This document shows, in pieces, positions 9,547-18,561 of a stretch of 64,000 bases of DNA. Source of the DNA: an uncultured Lachnospiraceae bacterium (lineage in GTDB: Bacteria > Bacillota > Clostridia > Lachnospirales > Lachnospiraceae); contig CAJUMB010000005.1 in assembly GCA_910587105.1 (NCBI GenBank), positions 43,574 to 107,573 of the forward strand, given 5' to 3'. The stretch's first letter is position 1. Each line of letters starts with the position of its first letter. Made by a program: the position numbers and the translations under genes. The notes under the pieces are model-generated. The model was not told where the DNA came from. It saw only the letters and a list, made by a program, of their open reading frames with translations, and ran no database searches.

Positions 9547-10538
9547 GGCATGCATTCCTCCAGATGTTCTCTTTGTAAAAAACTTCGCAAATGCCCGGGC
9601 AGTTCTGCATAATATGATCTGCCTGACAGTTCTTCCAGCAGTCCTGTGCACTCCGGAAATTCCAATTTCCAGGCATGAAGCATTTGATGACGCAGCCCCC
9701 TCTGCCAGGGCGCATCACCCATATGTCCGGGAATGCCATACTTTCTGTCACCTGCCACCGGATGGCCCATCTGGGCCAGGTGCGCACGGATTTGATGGGT
9801 TTTCCCTGTGATAAGCTGTACCTCCAGCAGTGTCAGGCTTCCGTTATCTCCCAGAGGCCGGTAGGCTGTTTCCACGTAATCTCTTTGGTCCCGGCCCACA
9901 TCACCAGCTTCTCCGTCCTCCCATATGAAAACTTTATTCTGACTGTCTGATTTCTGCAGATACCCCTGCAGGTGTTCCTGCTGTTTCAAAATTCCCTGCA
10001 CCGGGCACAGGTAATATTTTCCCAGCTGTCTTTTCTGGAACATGGATGATAACTCCTGCTGGGCGCGTACAGATTTCCCGGCTGCCACAATGCCGCTGGT
10101 ATTTCTATCCAGCCGGTTACACACACCCGGCGAAAATCCCGCTGCCTTCCCGCCGCGGCACAGATAATCCCTCACCCACTCCGACAGTGAATAATCCTCC
10201 GGACAGCTTTTCTGAGACAGAACACCGCTGGGCTTATTCAAAAGCAGCACCTGGTCATTTTCATAGATAATGTCCGGTTCCTGCTCCAGATTCTGCCTGG
10301 CCGTCTCTGCTGGAAGAGGCGCGGAAAATTTGTCCAGAGTTTCCTCACTCAAAAACATCTGAATCTGATCGCCGGAACAAAGCCGCTCACTGCCCGCCGC
10401 TTTCTTTCCATTTAATGTAATATTCTTCTTCCGGAGCATTTTATAAAGGAATCCTTTGGGAGCCTGCGTCAAAATTTTGTGAAGATATTTATCAAAGCGC
10501 TGCCCCGCATCTGTCTCCGAAACCGATACCTGTCTCAT
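9543..10538 (-). CDS. RluA family 23S rRNA pseudouridine synthase
   Basis: Isomerises uridines in structured RNA. An N-terminal S4-like region (about residues 1-85) precedes the catalytic domain, which has the RluA signature with its aspartate in CNRLDRNTSGIV, plus GKYYLCPV and the ITGKTHQIRAHLAQMGHPVAGDRKYG block split around residue 260. The start at 10538 follows GGGAGG; upstream in-frame codons give an unrelated extension. The 4-base overlap with lepB implies coupling. Which rRNA position it modifies cannot be told. Confidence 0.92.
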   Translation of the reverse strand: MRQVSVSETDAGQRFDKYLHKILTQAPKGFLYKMLRKKNITLNGKKAAGSERLCSGDQIQMFLSEETLDKFSAPLPAETARQNLEQEPDIIYENDQVLLLNKPSGVLSQKSCPEDYSLSEWVRDYLCRGGKAAGFSPGVCNRLDRNTSGIVAAGKSVRAQQELSSMFQKRQLGKYYLCPVQGILKQQEHLQGYLQKSDSQNKVFIWEDGEAGDVGRDQRDYVETAYRPLGDNGSLTLLEVQLITGKTHQIRAHLAQMGHPVAGDRKYGIPGHMGDAPWQRGLRHQMLHAWKLEFPECTGLLEELSGRSYYAELPGHLRSFLQREHLEECMP

Positions 10539-10654
10539 ATAGCCTCCCGTCTCACCTGCAATAAAAGAACCGCCAATCCAATCTGCTGCCAGCAGCTTCT
10601 CCGTATACGATGGTATGAAAACGTCCCGCAGAGCAGCATCTGCGGGACACAGCA

Positions 10655-11320
10655 TTATAATTTCTCATAACTGCCATCCAGCACCTGTGTATAAGACTCT
10701 ATGTAATAATCTGCCAGTCTGCGCTTCTCTGCATCCTGACACTGGCTGTAATCATCCCGGACAGCACAGGTACGCATCCCCGCACTTTTTCCCGCCCGGA
10801 TACCTACGGGAATGTCTTCAAACACCATACAGTGTTCAGCAGCAGTCCCCAGTCTCCTGGCCGCCTCAATATACACATCCGGCTCCGGCTTTGCCCTCTC
10901 CACATCGCCGCAGGTAACCACAGCAGAAAAAAAGTCTTCCAGCTTATGGCCTCTCAGGGCGGCCTGTACCAGATTCACATGGTTACTGGACGCAATCGCC
11001 GCCGGAATCTGTTTCTGCTTCAAATAGTCCAGAAATTCTCTCAGCCCCGGTTTCATGGCAACCTTGTGCAGATACTGGTCCATTGCCATCTCCGTCCACT
11101 CCGCCGCAATTTCTTCCGGGGTGTCCGGCAGGGAAAAACGGTTTTTAAAATATCTGGCCACTTCCATAAATTCCATAGATTCCAGCTCCTGGGGAAGATC
11201 ATCTGGCAGGGAAATCCCCCTGCGTCCCAGAAATTCCACATCTACATTTCTCCAGATGCCCATGGAGTCCACCAGTGTTCCGTCCAGGTCAAAAATAACA
11301 GCTTTTATATTTTCTAACAT
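10655..11320 (-). CDS. HAD superfamily hydrolase, beta-phosphoglucomutase-like
   Basis: A phosphatase or phosphomutase of HAD subfamily IA. Motif I is FDLDGTLVDS with the nucleophile Asp near the N-terminus, motif II is AIASSN, the motif III lysine is in RAKPEPD, and motif IV is VFEDIPVGIRAG. A helical cap lies between motifs I and II. About 221 residues. ATG 11320 or the adjacent ATG 11323 fits the GGAG sequence best; ATG 11335 has no ribosome site. Substrate unknown. Confidence 0.88.
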   Translation of the reverse strand: MLENIKAVIFDLDGTLVDSMGIWRNVDVEFLGRRGISLPDDLPQELESMEFMEVARYFKNRFSLPDTPEEIAAEWTEMAMDQYLHKVAMKPGLREFLDYLKQKQIPAAIASSNHVNLVQAALRGHKLEDFFSAVVTCGDVERAKPEPDVYIEAARRLGTAAEHCMVFEDIPVGIRAGKSAGMRTCAVRDDYSQCQDAEKRRLADYYIESYTQVLDGSYEKL

Positions 11321-11338
11321 CATATCTCCATTCATTTC

Positions 11339-12157
11339 TCATGCCATAAACTCTTTCGTAACTGCCTGCGCCCGGTAGCCTTCCGTAATAATATCCAGCT
11401 GCCGGTGAAATCTTTCCAGCTGCTGGAGATTGTTGCTCTCATACACCCGGAAGAATTCATCCTGAATCTTCTTCACCTCCCGTTTGCTGGAGAACTTATA
11501 CAGATTTTCTATGTTATTTAAGATATCTGCCACCAGATTCGTCTGAAGCTGTGAGAAGTTCTGTGCGTCCATAATCTCACTGCGCACAGAGGACATCTCC
11601 CGGTCCAGAAGCAAAATAGCCGCCGCCGCTTTGCTCAGCCGCTCTCTCACATGAGGCGGCATATTCCCCTTATATTTATATTGAAGGGAGTGCTCGATGG
11701 TTGCCCAGAAGTTCATGGCCAATGTGCGGATCTGGATTTCCGCCTGCAGCCGTCTGGGGCCGTCTATTGTCTGTACTGTATAATAAATGATTAAGTGATA
11801 GCTTCGGTAACCGCTTTCTTTCACGTTAATCAGATAATTCTTCTCATATTTAATCTCCATATCCGAACATTTCTGGATGATAGATACCACCGCATCAATA
11901 TCCTCCTCAAACTGACAGATAATGCGGATGCCGGCAATGTCCTCTACCTCCGCCTCCAGACGGTCGAAAGGAATGCCTTTGCGCTGCATTTTCTCCAGAA
12001 TGCTGGCAATGCTTTTTACACGGCCGATTACCTGTTCCATGGGTGAATACAAGTCTTTTTCCTTGTGTTCTCTAATAATATGGTTAAACTTTACAACCAG
12101 TTCCCGGACTGCCAGTTCATAGGGACTCAAAAGATTCCTCCACAACTGTATTTCCAT
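11339..12157 (-). CDS. relQ: Small alarmone synthetase (GTP pyrophosphokinase, RelQ-like)
   Basis: Transfers pyrophosphate from ATP to GTP/GDP to make (p)ppGpp without a hydrolase domain. The RelA/SpoT synthetase motifs are present: EVEDIAGIRIIC, ESGYRSYHLIIYY, EIQIRTLAMNFWATIEH. The 272 residues exceed the roughly 210 of B. subtilis RelQ by a C-terminal helical tail (about 200-272, rich in charged residues). ATG 12157 follows AAGGAG by 7 bases. It ends a few bases before the HAD gene, implying one transcript. Confidence 0.9.
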   Translation of the reverse strand: MEIQLWRNLLSPYELAVRELVVKFNHIIREHKEKDLYSPMEQVIGRVKSIASILEKMQRKGIPFDRLEAEVEDIAGIRIICQFEEDIDAVVSIIQKCSDMEIKYEKNYLINVKESGYRSYHLIIYYTVQTIDGPRRLQAEIQIRTLAMNFWATIEHSLQYKYKGNMPPHVRERLSKAAAAILLLDREMSSVRSEIMDAQNFSQLQTNLVADILNNIENLYKFSSKREVKKIQDEFFRVYESNNLQQLERFHRQLDIITEGYRAQAVTKEFMA

Positions 12158-12253
12158 AGTTCCTCTCCTTAACAATCACCATCATATTTCTTAATAATTA
12201 GTATACCATAGATTTGTAATTTTTGCCTCCCAAAATGAAAGAGTTCATAAAAA

Positions 12254-13063
12254 TTACATAGCTGTCTCCAGATAGCGCAGAACCCAGTAAGGATTTACAC
12301 TCAGTTCCGGATGATTTGGTGTCTCTATGTAAATTCCCAGGTGCAGATGAGTGGCAAACTGCCCCCTGGTTCCCTCTGGCCCGTATCCGGTGTTCCCCAT
12401 AAATCCCAGAATCTGCCCTGCCGTAACCGCATCTCCCTTCTGAAATTCCCTTTCATAAGAATCCAGGTGGGCATAGTAGAAGTACCCGCCGCCAGGACTG
12501 CGTATTCCGATTCTGTATCCCCCCAGGGGAAGCCATCCTGACTGCTCTACAATTCCATCTGTGATACTGACTACCGGGTCATGGCCCGGCTGGCCGGATG
12601 CTCCAAATAAATCACATCCCTCGTGCCGGCGCTCCCCGCTGTTTCCCCTGGGAGCCATCCAGGAATTTTCATAGAAAACTTCCGGCGCCTTTACCGGAAA
12701 GCATTCCAAATCCCCCCATACTGCTCCATATGCCCGCTGGCTTTCTTCCCACAATTCCCTTTTGAAATGCTCCACTAAAGGCGCTTTGGTATAAAACTTT
12801 TCCGGATAAAAGTGCCCCATGAGCATAGTAGCGGCTATGGCATCGGATACGTCCCCCTGAGTCCGGCTGTCAAGTTTCTGGATGATTTGTCCGATTAACT
12901 TTGCATTCAGCTGCTGTTCCCGGAAAGCATCTCCCTCCAGGTCATGGATTTCCATACCAGAAACGGTACTTCGCGCATATAAAATATCTGTCTCGTATTT
13001 ACAAAAAACTGCTATGGCAAATAGCAGCCACATACATACTGTCAAATAGCGAATCAGCCGCAT
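12254..13063 (-). CDS. M23 family metallopeptidase, membrane-anchored
   Basis: Likely cell wall or spore peptidoglycan endopeptidase. A hydrophobic segment at residues 5-20 acts as an anchor or uncleaved signal. The LytM domain occupies about 145-260: zinc ligands in HEGCDLFG (HxxxD) and HLHLG, with the GGYFYYAHLD segment between. The region from 35 to 130 is helical and has no match I recognise. Domain order recalls SpoIIQ-like proteins, but that is inference. It ends the run pepD-M23. Confidence 0.85.
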   Translation of the reverse strand: MRLIRYLTVCMWLLFAIAVFCKYETDILYARSTVSGMEIHDLEGDAFREQQLNAKLIGQIIQKLDSRTQGDVSDAIAATMLMGHFYPEKFYTKAPLVEHFKRELWEESQRAYGAVWGDLECFPVKAPEVFYENSWMAPRGNSGERRHEGCDLFGASGQPGHDPVVSITDGIVEQSGWLPLGGYRIGIRSPGGGYFYYAHLDSYEREFQKGDAVTAGQILGFMGNTGYGPEGTRGQFATHLHLGIYIETPNHPELSVNPYWVLRYLETAM

Positions 13064-13074
13064 AAACTGCCTTT

Positions 13075-14514
13075 CTATAATCTTCGAAGAACCTCCAGCA
13101 AATAGGCAAATACTTTCTGCGTCGAGGATATGGATAGAGTCTCATCCGGTGTGTGGATATTTTTCATATCCGGACCGATGGACACACAGTCCAGACCGGG
13201 AATGGCCTGGTAGAACACTCCGCACTCCAGTCCGGCATGAATGGCCATGATTTTGGGCTTAGCCTGATACATTTCTTCATAAACTTCAGCCATCAGACTG
13301 CGCAGCTGGGAATCCGCCCGGTATTCCCAGGCAGGATAACAGCCTGAGACCTCTGCAGTACCTCCCAGAAACTCCGCCAGGAAACCGATCTTCTCTTTCA
13401 GATGGCTGATGGCTGACTCTATGCTGCTGCGCACACCGCTGACTCCATACAGTGCATCCTTTTCCAGACGCAGAACTCCCAGATTGGACGAGGTTTCCAC
13501 CAAATGCCGGCACACGCCGCTGTATTTGTACACACCGTCGGGAACCTGCATCAAAAAGAACAGCAGCCTGCTTTTTCCGGAGGGGTCCAAAACCTCATAT
13601 TCTCCTTCCCCGCCGATTTCGGCATCCACTGTAATATCATCATCAGACCCTGCGTATTCCCTGCGGATATCCGCCTGCCAGCTTTCTATAAAAGAGAAAA
13701 ACTGTTCCTTTTGTTCAGGAGAAACCACCAGCTGCACATCGCACCGGGCCGGTATCACATTATCTTTGTCTCCCCCGGATAATCCGGCAATCTCATACTC
13801 TGCAGCCTGGTCCAGTTCATAGAGAAAGCGTCCCATCAAAATATGGGCATTCCCTCTCTTTCTGTGTATATCAGAACCGGAATGACCGCCTTTTAATCCA
13901 CAGACAGACAGAGACACCTGTTCGCCTTTTGTCTTGATATATTTCATGGGAATTTCCACATGGACACTTCCGCCGCCGGCACAGCCTGCCCACAGGATGC
14001 CTTCCTCCTCTGAGTCCAGATTGATCATTCTTTTGGATTTCAGACAGCCAAGGTCCATTCCCCTGGCACCCAAAAGCCCGATCTCCTCATCAACGGTAAA
14101 AACAACCTCCAGAGGCGGATGTTCATACTCACTGCTCTCCAAAACAGCCAGAGCATATGCCAGTGCGATTCCGTCATCGCCTCCCAGTGTGGTATCTCTG
14201 GCTGTCAGACTGTCACCCTCTACTTCCAGAACCAGAGGGTCTTTCTCAAAATCATGGCTGCTGTCTGGACGTTTCTCCGCCACCATATCCATATGCCCCT
14301 GCAGAATCACCGGAGGTGCCTCTTTCGTCCCCTTTTTGAAGATTACCACATTTCCCTGCTCATCTTGTATATATTCCAGTCCATGTTCTTTGGCAAAAGA
14401 TACCAGATAACCGCTGATGCGCCCGGTATTTCCGGACCCGTGGGGAATTCTGCTTAATTGTTCAAAATAATAAAATACTCTGACAGGCTCCAGGCCCTCC
14501 AACACAGCTTTCAT
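13075..14514 (-). CDS. pepD: Aminoacyl-histidine dipeptidase (PepD, M20 family)
   Basis: Cytosolic zinc dipeptidase. At 479 residues it matches PepD length. Metal-binding motifs are visible: the GHMDMVAE segment near residue 80, DDGIALAY near 120, the catalytic EEIGLLGA near 150, and later DSEEEG and HAGLECG. ATG 14514 follows TAGGAGG by 6 bases, with the usual start VLEGLEPVRVFYYFEQLSRIP. Twelve bases separate it from the M23 gene. Confidence 0.95.
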   Translation of the reverse strand: MKAVLEGLEPVRVFYYFEQLSRIPHGSGNTGRISGYLVSFAKEHGLEYIQDEQGNVVIFKKGTKEAPPVILQGHMDMVAEKRPDSSHDFEKDPLVLEVEGDSLTARDTTLGGDDGIALAYALAVLESSEYEHPPLEVVFTVDEEIGLLGARGMDLGCLKSKRMINLDSEEEGILWAGCAGGGSVHVEIPMKYIKTKGEQVSLSVCGLKGGHSGSDIHRKRGNAHILMGRFLYELDQAAEYEIAGLSGGDKDNVIPARCDVQLVVSPEQKEQFFSFIESWQADIRREYAGSDDDITVDAEIGGEGEYEVLDPSGKSRLLFFLMQVPDGVYKYSGVCRHLVETSSNLGVLRLEKDALYGVSGVRSSIESAISHLKEKIGFLAEFLGGTAEVSGCYPAWEYRADSQLRSLMAEVYEEMYQAKPKIMAIHAGLECGVFYQAIPGLDCVSIGPDMKNIHTPDETLSISSTQKVFAYLLEVLRRL

Positions 14515-14719
14515 CTCAAGCCTCCTAAAATAATAATTTTCCAAATATGGTTTTATAAATCTTTTCCATCCCAATCATTTCTGCCTGTTGTACACAATAT
14601 ATTATAAAAGTACACACAGCGGTTTCGCACCTTCACAGTTACGAGTACACTTAAAAGTATACGCCGGCACAGCCGCCGCTATTCCAAGGACACTCATTCT
14701 TTATCTAATGGAGGACCCC

Positions 14720-15664
14720 ATGACAGCCCGGATTTTTAAAACCAAAAATATTTTAACATTGGGCATTGCCCTGCTTCTCGCTTACATGTTTGCGCACCCT
14801 CAGAAAGCTCTCCATGCATCCCAGCAGGGTCTTTTACTCTGGTTTCACACCCTGCTTCCCACTCTGCTTCCGTTTATGATTCTCTCAAACCTGGTTATCC
14901 GGCTGGGAACAGCCGAGAAACTGCTGTCCCCCTGTGCCCCCCTGTTCCGTGTTCTTTTCGGATTGTCGCCGGCAGGCACTTACGTCTATCTGCTGGGCCT
15001 GCTCTGCGGCTATCCCATGGGAGCAAAGCTCACTGCAGATTTGTACAAAGAAAAAAGAATTCCCAAGAGTGAGGCCATGTACCTTCTCACATTCAGCAAC
15101 AATCCCAGTCCTGCTTTTCTGTCTTCCTACGTGCTGCTGCAGTGCCTCCACATGCCTCAGTATACCCTGCCTTCCTTTGGTATCCTGTATGCATCCAATT
15201 ACATCACCTGTCTGCTTTTCCGCCGCAGATACCAGACATCCTCCTCCCGGCCGGACCATAAAAGAAAAGAGATATCTCCGCTTCCCCCGGCAGGAAAGCT
15301 GCTGGATATCTCTATCATGAATGCCTTTGAAACCATCACCCGTCTGGGGGGCTTTATCATTTTGTTTTCTGTATTATCCGCCGCACTGAACCAATATCTG
15401 GCTCTGGGAAATGCCACACCCTGCTTTCTGGGCATCTTTGAGATCTCCACGGGCCTTCCGGCCATTGCCGCATCATCGCTTTCTACAGAAGCCAGATATA
15501 TTCTCTCCATGGGATGCACTTCCCTGGGCGGCCTGTGCGTCATGGCACAGACAAACACGGTCATCCGCGGTTCTGGTCTGCCGCTGGGTCCCTATGTGGA
15601 GGGTAAGCTGCTGAACGCTTCCCTGGCGCTCATATTCAGTTTACTCTTCCTCAAGTGTGTCTAA
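14720..15664 (+). CDS. YlbJ-like sporulation integral membrane protein
   Basis: Polytopic membrane protein of 314 residues with about seven hydrophobic segments and nucleoside-recognition (Gate) features: WFHTLLPTLLPFMILSNLV, LCGYPMGAKLTADLY and FSNNPSPAFL resemble YlbJ of spore formers. Family members are needed for spore cortex or coat maturation. ATG 14720 lies 5 bases after GGAGG; earlier in-frame codons would add a hydrophilic leader that does not look coding. Its last 24 bases overlap the end of the convergent coiled-coil gene. Confidence 0.8.
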   Translation: MTARIFKTKNILTLGIALLLAYMFAHPQKALHASQQGLLLWFHTLLPTLLPFMILSNLVIRLGTAEKLLSPCAPLFRVLFGLSPAGTYVYLLGLLCGYPMGAKLTADLYKEKRIPKSEAMYLLTFSNNPSPAFLSSYVLLQCLHMPQYTLPSFGILYASNYITCLLFRRRYQTSSSRPDHKRKEISPLPPAGKLLDISIMNAFETITRLGGFIILFSVLSAALNQYLALGNATPCFLGIFEISTGLPAIAASSLSTEARYILSMGCTSLGGLCVMAQTNTVIRGSGLPLGPYVEGKLLNASLALIFSLLFLKCV

Positions 15665-16327
15665 TTCGTCAAGTTCATCCAGATCGTCCAGGTCATCTAT
15701 ATCATCCAGCTTCTCTTCCTCCTTCATTTCCTGTACAGGGGAAGAAGCTGCAGTCTGATAAGAACTGGTCATGGCTGCCGCCTGGGCAGTCTGGGGTGCC
15801 AGCTCTTTTCTGTTCTGAGTCACCACACTGCCGCAGCTTTGGAGGGCATCCAGGAAAATTCCATATTTGCCCCCTGCGTTTTCCAGAGTTTCCTGAATCA
15901 CCTGCTCTATATTGGCCAGCATCTCATCTGTATAAATAATGGCATTCAGACGGATGTCGTTGGCATCCTGAGTGGCCTGGTCCAGAATTTCCTGGGCCTG
16001 TCTATTGGAAGCATTGATGGTCTCATTGGACATAGCGTAAGCACGCTGCATCACTTCATGTTCTGTGACCATCTCCTGCGCTTTTGCCTGTGCGTCTGCC
16101 AGAATGCTGTCCGCTTTATTCTGTGCATCCTCCAAAATGGCATCTTTGTTGTTGATAATTTTCTGGTAACGTTTAATCTCATCAGGAGTCTTCAGACGCA
16201 GTTCCCGCAGCAATTCCTCCAACTCTTCTTTATTCACTACAATTTTTGTGGTGGACAAAGGCTGGTACTTACAACTGTCCACATATTCTTCAATCTCTTC
16301 AATAATCTGCTCAATTCTGCTGCTCAT
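15641..16327 (-). CDS. DivIVA-like coiled-coil protein with acidic tail
   Basis: A 228-residue soluble protein. Residues 1-150 are mostly long amphipathic helix with repeated Ala/Gln/Asp (AQNKADSILADAQAKAQEMV), like DivIVA or ATP synthase b-type coiled coils. The C-terminus is a run of Asp/Glu/Leu (DDIDDLDDLDELDELD). Such proteins sit next to coaD in many Lachnospiraceae; function not established, a role in division or envelope scaffolding is a guess. ATG 16327 follows AAGGAG by 8 bases. Confidence 0.7.
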   Translation of the reverse strand: MSSRIEQIIEEIEEYVDSCKYQPLSTTKIVVNKEELEELLRELRLKTPDEIKRYQKIINNKDAILEDAQNKADSILADAQAKAQEMVTEHEVMQRAYAMSNETINASNRQAQEILDQATQDANDIRLNAIIYTDEMLANIEQVIQETLENAGGKYGIFLDALQSCGSVVTQNRKELAPQTAQAAAMTSSYQTAASSPVQEMKEEEKLDDIDDLDDLDELDELDTLEEE

Positions 16328-16375
16328 GCTACACTCTCCTTATTCATTGCTCCGCCTCCAAGAGCCAGATGCGCT

Positions 16376-16858
16376 CTAGAGTCTGTTTATTTTACAGTGT
16401 ATGGCATCCGCTACCAGTTCCGGCACAAATTTGGATATGTCCCCATTCAGGGAAGCCACTTCTTTCACCGACGAAGAACTCAGATATGCATATTCCAGAC
16501 TTGTGGTTAAAAACATCGTATCCACATCATGCGCCAGAATACGGTTAATCTGAGCCATCTGCAATTCATATTCAAAATCTGTGATTGCCCGCAGTCCCCG
16601 TACAATCACACCTGCGCCGCATTCCCGTGCCAGATCCACAGAAAAGCCTTCGAATGCCCTCACCTTCACATTGGGTATGTCCTCTGTAACCTTTTCTAGT
16701 ATATTAACACGTTCCTCCATAGAAAACAACGAAGTTTTTTTTGAATTGTTTAAAACTCCCACAACCACCTGGTCAAAAGACTTGGAGGCTCTGGTTATAA
16801 TATCCAGATGTCCATAAGTGACCGGGTCAAAACTCCCCGGATACACAGCTGTCGACAT
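16376..16858 (-). CDS. coaD: Phosphopantetheine adenylyltransferase
   Basis: Fourth step of coenzyme A synthesis: adenylates 4'-phosphopantetheine. The 160-residue protein shows [16 protein letters not shown] with the HxGH-like motif, the KTSLFS segment and [18 protein letters not shown]. The C-terminal SSSVKEVA motif is intact. I chose the ATG at 16858; the in-frame ATG two codons earlier lies directly on the GAGG sequence. The stop codon sits in a CTCTAGAG sequence that resembles the ends of the dispersed repeat. Confidence 0.96.
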   Translation of the reverse strand: MSTAVYPGSFDPVTYGHLDIITRASKSFDQVVVGVLNNSKKTSLFSMEERVNILEKVTEDIPNVKVRAFEGFSVDLARECGAGVIVRGLRAITDFEYELQMAQINRILAHDVDTMFLTTSLEYAYLSSSSVKEVASLNGDISKFVPELVADAIHCKINRL

Positions 16859-16887
16859 TTTCATCCTCACTTTCTTTATTGAATATG

Positions 16888-16902
16888 TTTCAAACACGCT
16901 CC
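16888..16902. repeat. Solitary repeat end at the rsmD stop codon
   Basis: TTTCAAACACGCTCC is one end of the palindromic element. Read on the minus strand it gives GAG CGT GTT TGA, so the last residues (LERV) and stop of rsmD come from it. Confidence 0.6.
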
Positions 16903-17441
16903 AGCCACACATGCGCGTTTGTCTTGTATTCTTTTATCTTTTGTATCCCGTATCCCAATGACTGGGCATAATCAAAAGAAGTATCAAGAGAAGCCTCAAC
17001 AATCACAGTACCGTCTTCATCCAGCAGGGAAGAACCGGCCAGATACTCCAGCACCTGTTTTTCCAGATCACAGCCGTAAGGCGGGTCCATGAAAATATAG
17101 TCAAAGGCCGGCTCCCCTTCCAGCTCCTTCAGGGCAGCCATTACCTCACGCTTCATAATCCGGCTGTCCTGCGCCAGCCTGGTAAATTCCAAATTTTTCC
17201 GGATACATTCCGCTGCCGCCCGGTTCTTCTCCACAAATACGGCGAAAGCGGCGCCGCGGCTCAAAGCTTCGATGCCGATTGCCCCGCTTCCGCTGAACAG
17301 ATCCAGAAACCGGCATCCACTCAGCCCCGGCTGCAGCATATTAAAGAGTGTCTCCTTCGTCCGGTCCGTGGTGGGCCGGGTATCCATCCCCCGGGGCGCC
17401 AGCAGTTTCAATCTCCGGGCCTTTCCTGCTATTACTCTCAT
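16890..17441 (-). CDS. rsmD: 16S rRNA (guanine966-N2)-methyltransferase
   Basis: Methylates G966 of 16S rRNA with S-adenosylmethionine. Motifs: [13 protein letters not shown] at the start, [14 protein letters not shown], the SAM loop [20 protein letters not shown] and the catalytic DPPY. Length 183 is normal. ATG 17441 overlaps the mgsA stop as ATGA. Its C-terminal codons and stop coincide with a repeat end. In many Firmicutes rsmD precedes coaD, as here. Confidence 0.96.
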   Translation of the reverse strand: MRVIAGKARRLKLLAPRGMDTRPTTDRTKETLFNMLQPGLSGCRFLDLFSGSGAIGIEALSRGAAFAVFVEKNRAAAECIRKNLEFTRLAQDSRIMKREVMAALKELEGEPAFDYIFMDPPYGCDLEKQVLEYLAGSSLLDEDGTVIVEASLDTSFDYAQSLGYGIQKIKEYKTNAHVWLERV

Positions 17442-17833
17442 CTCAAATGAAGTCTCCAATCCAAGTCTCCCCGGGACAGTCCCAGAATCAGCATCTCCGC
17501 AGTGGCAATGTTTGTGGCCACAGGGATATTGTACTGGTCACAGCATCTGGAAATCATCTCAATATCCGGTTCTTTCCGGTCAACCATAGACGGATTATAG
17601 AACATGATAGCCATATCCATATCGCCCCGCTCGATCATTTCCATAAACTGTTTATCGCCCCCTATACTGCCCGGAAGGAACTTATGTACATGGAGGTTGG
17701 TGACTTCCTCAATCCTTCTTCCCGTGGTTCCGGTAGCATAAACTTCATGTTTCACCAAAATATTTTTATATGCAATACAAAAGTCTTCAATCAGCACTTT
17801 TTTACTGTTATGAGCTATAATCCCTAAATTCAT
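17438..17833 (-). CDS. mgsA: Methylglyoxal synthase-like protein, divergent active site
   Basis: The family converts dihydroxyacetone phosphate to methylglyoxal and phosphate. The 131 residues align with MgsA: IAHN, YATGTTGRRIEE, GSIGGDKQ and NIPVATNIATAEMLI. Compared with the E. coli enzyme as I recall it, Asp71 (GGDKQ), His19 and Asp101 (EPDI) are kept, but Asp20 is Asn, Asp91 is Asn (FYNP in place of FWDP) and His98 is Lys. Activity is therefore uncertain. It is first in the operon mgsA-rsmD-coaD-coiled coil behind a strong promoter. Confidence 0.85.
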   Translation of the reverse strand: MNLGIIAHNSKKVLIEDFCIAYKNILVKHEVYATGTTGRRIEEVTNLHVHKFLPGSIGGDKQFMEMIERGDMDMAIMFYNPSMVDRKEPDIEMISRCCDQYNIPVATNIATAEMLILGLSRGDLDWRLHLR

Positions 17834-17896
17834 GCACTCACCTCTCGCTTAGTAGTTTAACACTTTAATGTAACGCTGAAATGCAATATTTTTTAT

Positions 17897-17925
17897 ATTA
17901 TAACAAATAGATAAATAGAGTGCAA
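17897..17925 (-). promoter_or_regulatory. Sigma-A promoter of the mgsA-rsmD-coaD operon
   Basis: On the minus strand TTGCAC (17925-17920), 17 bases, TATAAT (17902-17897), with TG one base before the -10. It lies about 65 bases upstream of the mgsA start. Confidence 0.75.
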
Positions 17926-17986
17926 ATATTTTTTACATTTTATACAAAATTAATAAAGTAGAAAACATCCCGAAAAAATTGTAAAA

Positions 17987-18019
17987 GAAAGGGCACTCTT
18001 AAAATAAGAGTACCCTTTC
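17987..18019 (-). terminator. Terminator of the SASP gene
   Basis: Minus strand GAAAGGGTACTCTT, short loop, AAGAGTGCCCTTTC, followed by a T-rich run. It separates the SASP gene from the mgsA promoter. Confidence 0.8.
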
Positions 18020-18031
18020 ACAATTCATAAC

Positions 18032-18280
18032 TTATAACTGTCCGCTTGTTCCGCTCATACCTGCTGAACCAGTCTGGCCGCTGGACATCTGTCTTTCCTG
18101 CTGCTCAATCATCTTCTTCACCATATACCCGCCAACACTTCCGTTCTGTTTGGAAGTCAGGTTGCCATTGTAGCCGTCGGACAGAGGTACTCCCAATTCA
18201 TTCGCAACTTCAAATTTGAAACGATCCAAAGCACTCTTAGCTTCCGGTACTGCTGCTGTGTTAGAAGAATTTCTTGACAT
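18032..18280 (-). CDS. Alpha/beta-type small acid-soluble spore protein
   Basis: DNA-binding protein that saturates and protects spore chromosomes. The 82 residues contain the family core: ALDRFKFEVANELGV, then a Gly-Tyr-Asn-Gly-Asn-Leu segment, SKQNGSVGGYMVKKMIEQ. It has a Ser/Gly-rich tail. ATG 18280 follows AAGGAGG by 8 bases. It is monocistronic. A forespore (sigma-G) promoter is expected; I could not place one convincingly. Confidence 0.95.
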   Translation of the reverse strand: MSRNSSNTAAVPEAKSALDRFKFEVANELGVPLSDGYNGNLTSKQNGSVGGYMVKKMIEQQERQMSSGQTGSAGMSGTSGQL

Positions 18281-18398
18281 TTTAATTGCCTCCTTATCTC
18301 TGCTTTCGTGTTACAATGGTAGTATATGAAAAATCGAAGAGAATACTCTAGAAGTTTTTACATGGATTAGCAAGATTCGGCAGGAAACGATTCTGCCT

Positions 18399-18560
18399 AG
18401 AGCGTGTTTGAAAATTGCTTTATGTCAACCGTGCGTCACGATTTGTGGGAGATTTGTTCCGCATGAGGGCGCTGTAGCGGGCTACAGCAACCGAATAAGG
18501 GGCAGATCTGCCGCAAAGTGGGGCGTATGGGTGGCGTGAATGAATTTTCAAACATGCTCT
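18399..18560 (+). repeat. Palindromic dispersed repeat, full copy B
   Basis: Same element and orientation as copy A at 4383-4544. Ends: AGAGCGTGTTTGAAAATTGC and GAATTTTCAAACATGCTCT. The central hairpin is GCTGTAGC-GG-GCTACAGC, where copy A has GCATAGC-GG-GCTATGT: both sides of a stem pair changed together. It lies in the 382-base gap between the SASP gene and the DUF6465 terminator and contains no reading frame. Confidence 0.85.
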
Positions 18561-18561
18561 A

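Noticed and set aside
14588..14719. N-terminal extension of the YlbJ-like protein
   Set aside because: Ribosome site GGAGG fits ATG 14720 and the extension is hydrophilic with no family match.
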